Assembly (NCBI RefSeq): GCF_023156505.1
Contig: NZ_JALNMJ010000034.1
Location: 1 to 37,148 of the forward strand
DNA from: Roseibium sediminicola
GTDB taxonomy: Bacteria > Pseudomonadota > Alphaproteobacteria > Rhizobiales > Stappiaceae
Direction of reading: 5' to 3'
DNA: 37,148 nucleotides
The position numbers and the translations under genes were made by a program. Shown in pieces: positions 7,488-16,109 of this stretch. Below the pieces are notes generated by a model. The model ran no database searches, had not been told where the DNA came from, and saw nothing but the letters and a program-made list of their open reading frames with translations. The stretch's first letter is position 1; every line of letters starts with the position of its first letter.

Positions 7488-8669
7488 ATGAGCCGTCCCG
7501 TACCTGAACTGCAATTGTCCATATTTACGAGGCTTAGCGAAGCGCGACCCGGCTGGCAACAACTAAAAGATGCACATGGTGATCTTCCTTACCATTCGCC
7601 GGACTGGCTGGAGACCTGGCTCGGCACGGTGGGACAGCACTTGAAGATTACGCCGTATATTGCGGTTGGTACTGTTGAAAACAGGATCGTCGTGGTGTTG
7701 CCGCTTGGCCTTGAACGTTCCGCCAGCATCGGCACGCTGTCGTTTCTCGGTCATCAGCACGGCAACCAGAACACGGGTCTCTGGGACAAGGACATGTACC
7801 ATGAGGTGACGTCGGACCAGATCACGGCATTCCTGACCGGGATTTGCGACCAGACCGGCGCGGACCTTCTGAAACTGGAAAACGTTCCGCACACCTGGCA
7901 CGGGCGCCCTCACCCGCTGGTGCTTGCCGACGCAACCGCCAGTCCAAGCCCGGTTTTCAGACGCACGCTTGGCGGCGACTTCGAGCAGCTCTTTCAACAA
8001 GGTCACAGCAAGTCTTCGCGCAAGAACCTTTTGCGCAAGGAACGCCACCTGCAGGCGGCAGGTGAGTATCGGATCCGCAAAGCGGAGACGCCGGTGGAGA
8101 TCAAAAGAGGCCTTGACGCCTTTCTGGAGCAGCGCGCCGTCAGGGCCGGCGAGAGCGGAATCCCGAATGTCTTTGACACGCCCGCCGCGCAGGCGTTTCT
8201 CGCTCGTCTCCTGGGCATTGCCGGGGAAGTCCCGGAGCATCAGCCCAGGCTGATGGAGCTCTGGTATCTGGAGACCGGCGGCGCTATCCGCGCCACGTAC
8301 CTTTGCGTGGATCAGGGCGGCACCCGCTTTGCCTATAGCAACAGCATCGCCCATGACAACATGCTGCCCAACAGTCCCGGACTTGTCCTGATCAAGGACA
8401 TCATCGATCAGGCATGCTCCGACCCGGATCTGGACACGATCGATCTCGGCCTGGGTGAGGAGCGCTACAAAACCGGCTGGGCGGATCCTGTTCCGCTCTG
8501 CGACAGCCTGAAGGCTGTCACCTGGAAAGGTTCCGTCAAACTTGCCGTTGAAAAGGCGCGGCTCAGGGCGAAGGCCACTGTTCGCAATTCGCCCGTGCTC
8601 TGGCCGCTGGTGCGCCGTTTGCGCAAATGGAAAGCCGGGCTGTCAAAGGCGCCCGATCAAAAGACCTAG
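7488..8669 (+). CDS. GNAT-fold acyltransferase (BioF2/FemAB-like, CelD-type)
   Basis: A 393-aa protein of the Acetyltransf_6 (BioF2-like, FemAB-related) group found in exopolysaccharide loci. The tandem GNAT layout is visible: an N-terminal half with PYHSPDWLETWL near residue 35, a central basic SKSSRKNLLRKERHL segment near 180, and the C-terminal acyl-CoA-binding half with YLETGGAIRATYLCVDQGG and the late LGLGEERYKTGWADPV. These enzymes transfer an acyl group to a sugar or polymer; HfsK of the Caulobacter holdfast system belongs to the same group. I prefer the ATG at 7488 (AAGG upstream) to the in-frame ATG at 7413, which lacks a ribosome site. It is divergent from the deacetylase and convergent with the Wzc-like gene. 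Confidence 0.82.
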   Translation: MSRPVPELQLSIFTRLSEARPGWQQLKDAHGDLPYHSPDWLETWLGTVGQHLKITPYIAVGTVENRIVVVLPLGLERSASIGTLSFLGHQHGNQNTGLWDKDMYHEVTSDQITAFLTGICDQTGADLLKLENVPHTWHGRPHPLVLADATASPSPVFRRTLGGDFEQLFQQGHSKSSRKNLLRKERHLQAAGEYRIRKAETPVEIKRGLDAFLEQRAVRAGESGIPNVFDTPAAQAFLARLLGIAGEVPEHQPRLMELWYLETGGAIRATYLCVDQGGTRFAYSNSIAHDNMLPNSPGLVLIKDIIDQACSDPDLDTIDLGLGEERYKTGWADPVPLCDSLKAVTWKGSVKLAVEKARLRAKATVRNSPVLWPLVRRLRKWKAGLSKAPDQKT

Positions 8670-8689
8670 GAAAAGACTTGTTTCCGGCG

Positions 8690-11068
8690 TCAGGCCGCGT
8701 GCCCGTCATCGTTGCGGCGCGGCCCCGGACCGCTATCCCCGGCAATCACGACTTCCACAGTCGCTCCGGTGTTGTGGGCCAGCAGATTGGCCGCACTTTG
8801 CAGCTCGTGCCCGTTGTCCGGCGCGCTCGCCGCAATCAGCACCCGGTCGGCAAAGCTGAGCATGCGGGCACTCGCCAGCGTTCCGTCAATCGCCCCCAGA
8901 TCGACCACCACGGCCTCATAAGTGGATTTGATGGCTTCGAGCGCCAGTCTGAACCGATCGGTGTCGACCATGTCGTCGCTGATCTTGACCCGGCCGGCCT
9001 CGATGATATGGGCCTTGGAGCCCGCATCCCGATAGACCACTTTGGCAAAAGGCGCGTTGCCGGCAACGATATCTGAAAAACCTTCCGCCGCCTTGGCGTT
9101 GGCCTGTTCCGGAAAGACCTCCATGATCAATGCCGACCGGCCGCCCTTTGCGGCCCGGCGCACCAGATCGAAGGCCAGATCATGGGACAGGCCCTCGTCA
9201 TCCACGCTCAGAACGACTATCCGGCCTCTGGGATCGACGTCACCGGCATGGGTCGGCTGCAGCTTTGCCGCAGGCGCAGCCGGACGCTCGATTTCGTCGT
9301 CCATTTGCCGCGCGCTTCTCAGATCGCCGACCCAATCGGGCGCAACATCGTGATCGTAACGAGATGTCGACCGGGGCCGCCGCCCGGACCGCCGCGCAGG
9401 TTTTTCCTCCATGGCGGCGGGCACCTCTTCATGGTCCAGGTCCTGTGCGGCCGGCCCTTCGGCAAGTTCCGCCTCGTCCAGTGCGCCTTCCGCCTGCGCG
9501 GGAGCGCGATCCCATTGCCCCGGCTCGATCCGGTAACTGGCGACGGTCTGGCCGTAGTCGCGTCCCCAGCCATATGGCTCACCCGGAGCGCCCCCCGTGG
9601 AGCGGCCCGGCGGTTCGCTCCGGTCATCTCGCCCCGTCTGCGGCCGTGCCGAAGAAGCTTCCTGCATCCGGTAAAGCGCGTTGCCGCTCAGGAATTCGCG
9701 CATCAACACCAGGGCGCATCCCAGAATAAGCGTGACCAGGGTGGCAATGATCGTGCTGGCGATGATTTTCGGCGAATCCGGTTCAACCGGCACGCTGGCC
9801 CGCGAGATGATGCGGGCATCCGCCGGCAGCACCTGGGCACGCAGCCGGGAATCGGCTTCCTGATAGCTCAGCAGCAACTGATCGAGCTGCGCGGCCTTGG
9901 CATTGGCTTCGCGCTCCAGCTCGGCTAGACGCGCCTGATCGGCGTTGGATTTGGCGGCGGCGGTCTTGAGCTCATCCAGCTGGGCCGAAAGGGCCTTGGC
10001 TCGCTGATCGGCCACCTTGGCATCGTTTTCCAGTCCCTGCAGGATCTTGCGGGCTTCAGAGCGGATCTGCCGGTCATAATCGCCAAGCTGCGACTGAAGC
10101 GCCTTGAGCTGCGGATGGCCCGGCAGAAGGGTGATGGAGAGTTCGGCGATGTTCGACTGGATCTCGACCTGCCGTTCCCTGAGCCGCTGGATCAGCTGGG
10201 AACTCAAGACGTCGCTTGCGGTTTCCAGCGACCCGCCGGAATTCAGGAGTTCCCGGATCAGGTCCGCCTTGGCCCGGGCTTCGGCCTTGGCCGCCTGGGC
10301 TTCCGAATAGGCGGTGCTGGTCTCGGCGAGCCGTTGCTGGTTCAGTGGAATGTTGTCCGCACCGATCAACAGATCCGCACGCGCCCTGAAATCCGAAACG
10401 GCCTGACGGGCGGCCTGCACTTCCTTGCGCAATTCAAGGATTTGCGGCTCGAGCGCGGCCGAGGCGAGTTCGGTGGTTTCCCGTTTTGCGCTGGACTGGA
10501 CGGCCAGATATTCGTCGACAATCGTGTTGGCCACCTTGGCGGCCAGCACCGGGCTTTCGGACGTATAGTCGACCGCGATCACCCGGGAGCCTTCCAGCCG
10601 GTAGATCTCCAGGTTCTCGTAATAGTGCTTGAGGACGCGCTCTTCTTCGCTGTTGCCTTCCGACTGGGGCAAGAGGCCGATCATCGAAAACAGCAAGTCA
10701 AACGGATTGCTCGCCCCCTGGGCGTCGAATTCCGGAATCGCGGCGAGATTGAGCTTGCTGGCCACCCGCCTTGCCAGATCCGCTGATTTCAGCAGCTGGA
10801 CCTGACTGACGACACCTTCGCTGTCGAGCAGCGCCCGCTCCTCCTCCTGGCCGCGGGACGCGCCGGGAAGATTGTCGGTGCTTTCGATGATGAGACGCGC
10901 TTCGGCCTTGTATTTGGGCGCAACGAGCTGCAGCCCCATGAACACGGCGGCGGCGACAAACAGCGTCAGGGGCAGCAACCACCCCAGGGCACGGCCGATC
11001 GCCCGCAACAGACCACCCAGATCCAGCGCCATATCGTCTTCGGAATGTGTCTGCCGCTCAGCGTTCAT
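8690..11068 (-). CDS. Wzc/GumC/ExoP-like polysaccharide copolymerase with degenerate kinase domain
   Basis: A 792-aa inner-membrane protein that sets polymer length and links synthesis to export. A Wzz domain is framed by TM1 (about 28-50) and TM2 (about 435-457), with a long periplasmic coiled coil between about 200 and 405. A polar Pro/Gly/Arg-rich linker (about 465-610) leads to a C-terminal ParA/BY-kinase-like fold (616-780). That domain looks inactive: the Walker A position (after RIVVLSV, about 622-631) reads DDEGLSHDLA with no GK(S/T). The Walker A' strand lacks the usual acidic pair (ALIMEVFP). Only a Walker B-like strand (AVVVDLGAI) remains, and the C-terminus has no tyrosine cluster. 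The ATG at 11068 has GGAG 8 bases upstream; a TTG at 11083 would overlap that site. It is divergent from the export lipoprotein gene. Confidence 0.88.
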   Translation of the reverse strand: MNAERQTHSEDDMALDLGGLLRAIGRALGWLLPLTLFVAAAVFMGLQLVAPKYKAEARLIIESTDNLPGASRGQEEERALLDSEGVVSQVQLLKSADLARRVASKLNLAAIPEFDAQGASNPFDLLFSMIGLLPQSEGNSEEERVLKHYYENLEIYRLEGSRVIAVDYTSESPVLAAKVANTIVDEYLAVQSSAKRETTELASAALEPQILELRKEVQAARQAVSDFRARADLLIGADNIPLNQQRLAETSTAYSEAQAAKAEARAKADLIRELLNSGGSLETASDVLSSQLIQRLRERQVEIQSNIAELSITLLPGHPQLKALQSQLGDYDRQIRSEARKILQGLENDAKVADQRAKALSAQLDELKTAAAKSNADQARLAELEREANAKAAQLDQLLLSYQEADSRLRAQVLPADARIISRASVPVEPDSPKIIASTIIATLVTLILGCALVLMREFLSGNALYRMQEASSARPQTGRDDRSEPPGRSTGGAPGEPYGWGRDYGQTVASYRIEPGQWDRAPAQAEGALDEAELAEGPAAQDLDHEEVPAAMEEKPARRSGRRPRSTSRYDHDVAPDWVGDLRSARQMDDEIERPAAPAAKLQPTHAGDVDPRGRIVVLSVDDEGLSHDLAFDLVRRAAKGGRSALIMEVFPEQANAKAAEGFSDIVAGNAPFAKVVYRDAGSKAHIIEAGRVKISDDMVDTDRFRLALEAIKSTYEAVVVDLGAIDGTLASARMLSFADRVLIAASAPDNGHELQSAANLLAHNTGATVEVVIAGDSGPGPRRNDDGHAA

Positions 11069-11207
11069 TGCTTGAAACTCCAAAATACCGGCAAACTATG
11101 TCGAATTATGGTAAGCGATCAGTTAAGGTCGTTTCAGACGCATCGGACCACCTGTTAATTAATGCATGCGCAATTCTGACAGGGCTCCCGACAGGTTCCA
11201 AATCCTC

Positions 11208-11224
11208 TTCACCCTCAATTAACC
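11208..11224 (+). promoter_or_regulatory. Possible CtrA-type site upstream of the export lipoprotein gene
   Basis: TTCA-N7-TTAACC, one mismatch from the alphaproteobacterial CtrA consensus TTAA-N7-TTAAC, lies 42 bases before the ATG at 11266. It sits in the 197-bp divergent gap that also holds TTAATTAA further upstream. CtrA control would fit a polar adhesin-type polysaccharide. The motif is short and could occur by chance. Confidence 0.3.
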
Positions 11225-11265
11225 ATAACACGCGATGCTGTCTCCGAATTGTAGGAGAGTCGTTG

Positions 11266-11823
11266 ATGCGAACGAGAGCGCTTGTTGTCCTGGCCTTGTG
11301 CCTGGGCCTCGCTGCATGCAGTGGGTACAGACAGCCGCCGACAGCCTTTCATGAGACACTGACACAGCCTTACGTCTTGGATTCAAGCGACAGGCTGCGC
11401 ATCATTGTGTTTGGCCAGGACGACCTGTCAAACACCTATGTCGTTGATCAGGCTGGATATATTTCCTTCCCCCTGATTGGCAGCGTCGCCGCGCGCGGTA
11501 AGACGCAGCAAGGTCTGGCCGCCATTATCGCTACCAAGCTGCGCCAGGGGTATATCCGCGATCCGGATGTGTCCGTGGAAGTCGATACCTATCGCCCGAT
11601 CTTCGTGATGGGCGAAGTGCAAAATGCAGGCCAGTACAATTACGTCGCCGGCATGACCGTTCAGAACGCCATTGCCACGGCCGGCGGTTTCAGTTCGCGG
11701 GCGCTGCAGAACGACGTCGATGTGACCCGCCAGATCAACGGTGAAATTCTAAACGGGCGTGTGCCCATTTCGGACCCTGTGCGTCCGGGAGACACAATTT
11801 ACGTCCGCGAGCGCTATTTTTAG
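11266..11823 (+). CDS. Outer-membrane polysaccharide export lipoprotein (Wza/BexD/HfsD-like)
   Basis: A 185-aa secreted lipoprotein forming or gating the outer-membrane export channel. A signal peptide with lipobox LAAC places the lipidated Cys at residue 20. It is followed by a Poly_export domain (about 35-110, opening YVLDSSDRLRIIVFGQDDLS) and a SLBB-type repeat (about 115-180, with VMGEVQNAGQYNYVAGMTVQNAI). It is shorter than E. coli Wza (about 380 aa) and lacks the C-terminal amphipathic helix, as do many alphaproteobacterial export proteins with one SLBB domain. The ATG at 11266 has AGGAGAG upstream; the open frame back to 11047 is not coding-like. It leads a plus-strand run with the GT4, initiating transferase and polymerase genes. 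Confidence 0.9.
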   Translation: MRTRALVVLALCLGLAACSGYRQPPTAFHETLTQPYVLDSSDRLRIIVFGQDDLSNTYVVDQAGYISFPLIGSVAARGKTQQGLAAIIATKLRQGYIRDPDVSVEVDTYRPIFVMGEVQNAGQYNYVAGMTVQNAIATAGGFSSRALQNDVDVTRQINGEILNGRVPISDPVRPGDTIYVRERYF

Positions 11824-11879
11824 GGCCAGTCCAAGTTAACCGTGGACTCATCTCCCTTTGTTAGGGTGCAGTTTCAGGA

Positions 11880-11908
11880 CCCCACAGGTTCAATAAGAAA
11901 CCTGGGGG
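11880..11908 (+). repeat. Hairpin in the leader of the GT4 gene
   Basis: CCCC-A-CAGGTT (11880-11890) pairs with AACCTG-GGGG (11899-11908) across an 8-nt loop, giving a 10-bp stem with one bulged A. It lies between the export lipoprotein stop (11823) and the GT4 start (11930). No U-tract follows. It may separate or stabilise transcripts within the operon. Confidence 0.4.
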
Positions 11909-11929
11909 CGGGAACAGGGATACTGCACC

Positions 11930-13159
11930 ATGACAACGACTCCCATGCGGATCGTGCATTGTGTTCGCTCGCCGATCGGCGGAATCTTCCGCCATATTCG
12001 CGACCTGGCGACCTGCCAGGCCGAAGCGGGCCACGATGTCGGCCTCGTTTGCGACAGCAGCACGGGCAGCGCATTCGACAATCAGCTGCTGGAGCAATTG
12101 CGGCCGAAACTCGCGCTCGGTCTGGCACGCTTTCCCATGCAGCGCCAGCTGACCCTTCAGGATCTCTCGGCAACGCATGCGCTCTACCGGCACATCCGGG
12201 ATCTGAACGCGGACATCCTGCACGGGCACGGTGCCAAGGGTGGTGCCTATGTCCGGCTCATCGGCACCTTCCTCAAGCTGCGCGGCCAGAACGTCAAGCG
12301 GGTCTATTGCCCGCATGGCGGCAGCCTCCACTATGATCCCAACCGTTTCGAAGGGCGGGTCTACCACGCCATCGAGCGCGGCCTCGGCCAGTTCACCGAC
12401 GGTCTTGTCTTTGTCTCCGACTACGAGGCCGCAGCCTATGAAAGCAAGGTCGGTCATCCGAAGGCGAAGTCACGGATCGTTTACAACGGGCTGACCCCGG
12501 AAGAATTCCAGCCGGTCGAAGCCAGTCCGGACGCAGGCGATTTTCTCTATATCGGCATGCTGCGCGACCTGAAAGGGCCCGACCTCTTCATCGAGGCGCT
12601 GTACAATATACGCCTGAAAACTGGCGAGGCCCCGAGGGCGCATATTGTCGGCGAAGGCCCTGACGAGGACCGCTACCGCAACATGGTCGCCAAGCTCGGC
12701 CTGGAGCGTGCGGTGACCTTCCACGGTGCCCTGCCCGCCCGCGAAGCCTTCCAACTGGCCCGCAACGTGGTGATCCCGTCGCGCGCCGAGGCCATGCCCT
12801 ACATCGTGCTGGAAACGGTTGCCGCCGAGCGGCCGCTGATCGCCACGCGTGTCGGCGGCATCGCTGAAATTTTCGGCCGCTATTCTCACCGGCTGGTGGA
12901 ACCCGGCCACATCGGCAAGCTGACAACGGCCATGGAAGACGCGCTCGCGGATCCGGCCAAGATGGCCGAACAGGCCAAGGAACTGCGCGGCTGTCTTGCC
13001 GAAACCTTCTCGGTCGACCTGATGAGCGATCGCATCACGACGCTGTATCAGGATCTCAAGGGCATCGCCCCGGCCGAAAGCTCGACACCGGTCGCCGCGG
13101 ACAATTCCTCCGCGGTGTCACGAGCCCAGACGATTTACGCAAGGTCGAGCAACCGATAA
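11930..13159 (+). CDS. Glycosyltransferase family 4 protein
   Basis: A 409-aa GT-B fold retaining glycosyltransferase, expected to add a sugar to the lipid-linked repeat unit on the cytoplasmic face. The N-terminal half shows RIVHCVRSPIGGIFRHIRDL (acceptor-side Gly loop) and LHGHGAKGGAYVRL. The C-terminal half shows the donor-binding pattern with FLYIGMLRDLKGPDLFIEA near residue 205 and the E-x7-E motif in EAMPYIVLETVA near 285. Length is typical. The ATG at 11930 has AGGGA upstream. Its stop shares one base with the start of the next gene (TAATG), which indicates translational coupling with the initiating transferase. The donor and linkage cannot be predicted from sequence. Confidence 0.9.
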   Translation: MTTTPMRIVHCVRSPIGGIFRHIRDLATCQAEAGHDVGLVCDSSTGSAFDNQLLEQLRPKLALGLARFPMQRQLTLQDLSATHALYRHIRDLNADILHGHGAKGGAYVRLIGTFLKLRGQNVKRVYCPHGGSLHYDPNRFEGRVYHAIERGLGQFTDGLVFVSDYEAAAYESKVGHPKAKSRIVYNGLTPEEFQPVEASPDAGDFLYIGMLRDLKGPDLFIEALYNIRLKTGEAPRAHIVGEGPDEDRYRNMVAKLGLERAVTFHGALPAREAFQLARNVVIPSRAEAMPYIVLETVAAERPLIATRVGGIAEIFGRYSHRLVEPGHIGKLTTAMEDALADPAKMAEQAKELRGCLAETFSVDLMSDRITTLYQDLKGIAPAESSTPVAADNSSAVSRAQTIYARSSNR

Positions 13160-14763
13160 TGAACACCCCCGCTTTCAAACCCACTGACCCGGTTGGTCCG
13201 GAGCCGATTTCCGGCGGATCACCCCTTGGGCACCGGTTGGAAAAACATTTCAGACATACCGTTCACGGCGCGGTGTCTCCGACAAATGTGGAGATGCTGT
13301 CGGCCGCCAATTCCAGCCTGACCTCCGAAGCCATTGAAATTGCGCAAGGGCTTGGCGGAAAAGGCGTCTCCGTTCCGGTTCTCACCGGTCTCCTGCGCTT
13401 GACCGATATCCTGCTGATTGCCGGCACCGCGATGGCTGCCGCCTTCACCAGTCCGGAAGCCGCCGGCCTTGGCCTGGTAAATCTCTTCGTCGCCGGCGCA
13501 GCGGTGCTGTTCGCCCTTGCCTTCTTTCAGGCGGCCGACGTCTACCAGGTTTCGGTCATGCGTCAGGGCCTGTCCCAGCTTGGACGCGTTGCCGCCGGCT
13601 GGACGCTGGTCTTTGCAATGTTCGCCGTGCTGCGTTCCACTACCGGCATCGGCGCCGGTGTTTCCGACGCCTGGATCGGCGCCTGGTACGGCCTCAGCCT
13701 GACGGGTCTGTGCCTGTCGCGCGTCGTCGTCTACCGGCTCGTACGCCACTGGATGAATTCCGGCCGCCTGGAACGGCGCGCCATCATCGTCGGCGGTGGC
13801 ACCGCCGCCCAGGAACTGATCCACGACCTGGAAGCGCAGGCCGACAATGACATCCGCATCTGCGGCATTTTCGACGACCGCTCCAACGACCGCTCGCCGC
13901 CGGTGGTCGCCGGCTATCCGAAGCTCGGCAATATCAGCGCGCTGGTGGAATTCGCCCGCCTCGCCCGCATCGACATGCTGATCGTCTGCATTCCCCTGCG
14001 CGCCGAACAGCGCGTGTTGGAGCTTTTGAAGAAGCTCTGGATCCTGCCGGTGGATATCCGCCTGTCGGCCCATACCGACAAGGTCCGATTCCGCAACCGC
14101 AACGCCAGCTTCATCGGCACCGTGCCGTTCGTCGACGTGGTCGCCAAGCCGATCGCCGACTGGGACATGGTCGCCAAGCGGATCTTCGACCTGGTCTTTG
14201 CCATCGGCGCCATCATCGCCCTCTTCCCGGTGATGATCGCCGCGGCCCTTGCCATCAAGCTCGACAGCAAGGGTCCGGTCCTGTTCAGGCAAAAGCGCTA
14301 CGGCTTCAACAACGAGATCATTGAGATCCTGAAGTTCCGCTCCATGTACACGGAAATGGCCGATCCGGACGCGAAAAAGGTGGTGACCAAAGGCGACCCG
14401 CGTGTGACACGGGTCGGACGGTTCATCCGCAAGACCTCGATCGACGAACTGCCGCAGCTTTTCAACGTGCTCGCCGGCTCGCTGTCGCTGGTCGGTCCGC
14501 GCCCGCATGCGGTCAACGCCCATACCGACAACAAGACCTGGGACGATGTCGTCGACGGCTATTTCGCCCGCCACAAGGTCAAGCCGGGCGTCACGGGCTG
14601 GGCCCAGATCAACGGCTGGCGCGGTGAAGTCGACACGCCGGAAAAGATCCAGAAACGCGTCGAATGCGACGTCTATTACATCGAGAACTGGTCGATCCTG
14701 TTCGACCTGAAGATCCTGTTCCTGACGCCGTTCCGGCTTTTGAATACGGAGAATGCCTATTGA
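13159..14763 (+). CDS. Undecaprenyl-phosphate sugar phosphotransferase (polyprenyl glycosylphosphotransferase)
   Basis: A 534-aa initiating enzyme that loads the first sugar-1-phosphate onto undecaprenyl phosphate. It has the long PssA/WcaJ/HfsE architecture: four N-terminal TM helices (about 75-200), a CoA_binding_3/Rossmann-like domain (about 205-330, starting RRAIIVGGGTAAQELI), TM5 (about 340-365) and the sugar transferase domain. The latter shows KRIFDLVFAIGAIIALFPVM, GPVLFRQKRYGFNN, LKFRSMYTEM, TSIDELPQLFNVL and SLVGPRPHA, including the catalytic Asp-Glu. The closing region KPGVTGWAQINGWRG matches enzymes usually assigned to glucose or galactose. The sugar is not proven. The start overlaps the GT4 stop by one base. 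Confidence 0.92.
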   Translation: MNTPAFKPTDPVGPEPISGGSPLGHRLEKHFRHTVHGAVSPTNVEMLSAANSSLTSEAIEIAQGLGGKGVSVPVLTGLLRLTDILLIAGTAMAAAFTSPEAAGLGLVNLFVAGAAVLFALAFFQAADVYQVSVMRQGLSQLGRVAAGWTLVFAMFAVLRSTTGIGAGVSDAWIGAWYGLSLTGLCLSRVVVYRLVRHWMNSGRLERRAIIVGGGTAAQELIHDLEAQADNDIRICGIFDDRSNDRSPPVVAGYPKLGNISALVEFARLARIDMLIVCIPLRAEQRVLELLKKLWILPVDIRLSAHTDKVRFRNRNASFIGTVPFVDVVAKPIADWDMVAKRIFDLVFAIGAIIALFPVMIAAALAIKLDSKGPVLFRQKRYGFNNEIIEILKFRSMYTEMADPDAKKVVTKGDPRVTRVGRFIRKTSIDELPQLFNVLAGSLSLVGPRPHAVNAHTDNKTWDDVVDGYFARHKVKPGVTGWAQINGWRGEVDTPEKIQKRVECDVYYIENWSILFDLKILFLTPFRLLNTENAY

Positions 14764-16031
14764 GCCTTGCGGCCGGACATTATGGCGGCGCCCCGATGGT
14801 GCGCACGCCAGTCGGTCTCACGGCCAGAGGCCTGGGCAACGGCGCCCTGTGGCTCGCCGCGTTCCTGTCCGGTTTCGTCATCGAGGAACCGGCGCCCTAC
14901 GAACTCTATATGGCGCTTCTGTCGGTGGTCTGGCTCGCCTGCGGGCTGAAGCTCAGGCGCGAGTTCGGACCGCTGATCATCTGCCTGATGCTCTATGTCG
15001 CCGGCGGTGTCGCTTCAATCCCGATGGCCAAGGAGATGGGCGACGCGATCATGTATATCGCCGTCTCCGGCTTCCTGGCGATTACCGCGATCTTCTATGC
15101 CGCCATCCTGGCGGACGACCCGGGCCGCTACAAGGTCATCCAGAACGGCTACACGATCAGCGCGGTCCTTGTCGCCACCATCGGCATCGCCGGCTATTTC
15201 AAGCTGTTTCCGGGCGCGGAGTATTTCACCCTTTATGAGCGCGCCCGCGGCACCTTTCAGGATCCGAACGTGTTCGGTCCGTTCCTGGTGCTGCCGACCG
15301 TGCTGCTGATCCATAAGCTGTTGCGCGAGTCGGTGCTGCGCAACCTGCTGCTGCTGGTGCCGCTGGCGATCCTCCTGCTTGCCGTCTTCCTGAGTTTTTC
15401 CCGCGGCGCATGGGGTGTGTTGCTTGCGTCGGTGCTGCTGGTCTATTTCCTGGCGCTGGTAACCGAGCAAAGCCCGCGGCGCCGGGCGCGGCTGGTGTTT
15501 CTGGGCGTCCTGGGCGTGCTCGCCTTTGCCGCCCTGATCGGTGCGGCGCTTTCCATCGAGACGGTCTCCGACATGTTCGCCGAACGCGCCAAGCTGGTGC
15601 AGGAATATGACGGTGCCCGGCTCGGCCGGTTCGCCCGCTATTCGCTCGGCTTCCAGCTGGTGATGGAACATCCCCTCGGCCTCGGCCCGCTGGAGTTCAA
15701 CAAGTATTTCCCGGAAGACGAGCACAACGTCTATCTGAAGGGGTACACCACCTATGGCTGGCTGGGCGGCACGGTCTATATCTTCATGGCCCTGTGGACG
15801 CTCTGCTCGCTGGTGCCGCTTCTCTTCAAATCCCGCCCCTGGACGGCCTTCACCCACTGTGTCTTTGCCGTCTTCACCGCCCATCTGATCCTGTCGGTGA
15901 TCATCGACACGGACCACTGGCGGCACATGTACATGCTCTACGGCCTCGCCTGGGGCCTGATCGCCGCGGAGAAGCTGGGCAAGGGCCGGTCGAAAGGCAT
16001 CCCCTTCGGGGTTGGTTCAGCCCGAAGCTGA
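14760..16031 (+). CDS. O-antigen ligase/polymerase family membrane protein (Wzy/HfsC-like)
   Basis: A multispanning protein (about 10-11 helices) of the Wzy_C/O-antigen ligase family, expected to polymerise or ligate lipid-linked repeat units in the periplasm. The family core is visible: RGTFQDPNVFGPFLVLP, FLSFSRGAWGVLLASV near residue 210, and the long periplasmic loop with HPLGLGPLEFNKYF and DEHNVYLKGYTTYGWLGG. Two starts are possible. TTG at 14760 overlaps the upstream stop (TTGA) and has GGAG 8 bases before it (423 aa, preferred). ATG at 14796 gives 411 aa but has only a weak site. A longer frame to 14664 would run inside the upstream gene. Polymerase rather than ligase is favoured by the EPS context. 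Confidence 0.87.
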   Translation: MSLAAGHYGGAPMVRTPVGLTARGLGNGALWLAAFLSGFVIEEPAPYELYMALLSVVWLACGLKLRREFGPLIICLMLYVAGGVASIPMAKEMGDAIMYIAVSGFLAITAIFYAAILADDPGRYKVIQNGYTISAVLVATIGIAGYFKLFPGAEYFTLYERARGTFQDPNVFGPFLVLPTVLLIHKLLRESVLRNLLLLVPLAILLLAVFLSFSRGAWGVLLASVLLVYFLALVTEQSPRRRARLVFLGVLGVLAFAALIGAALSIETVSDMFAERAKLVQEYDGARLGRFARYSLGFQLVMEHPLGLGPLEFNKYFPEDEHNVYLKGYTTYGWLGGTVYIFMALWTLCSLVPLLFKSRPWTAFTHCVFAVFTAHLILSVIIDTDHWRHMYMLYGLAWGLIAAEKLGKGRSKGIPFGVGSARS

Positions 16032-16109
16032 ACTGGTGGCCCCTTGCCGGACACAACAGGTTCCAGCAGTCTTGGTTCAGTTCCCATTTCGAGCAGGCAG
16101 GAGTGCCAC

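Noticed and set aside
13219..14574. Long antisense frame across the sugar-phosphate transferase (451 codons)
   Set aside because: Composition is Asp/Gly/Arg-rich shadow coding with no domain; the plus-strand frame has clear family motifs.
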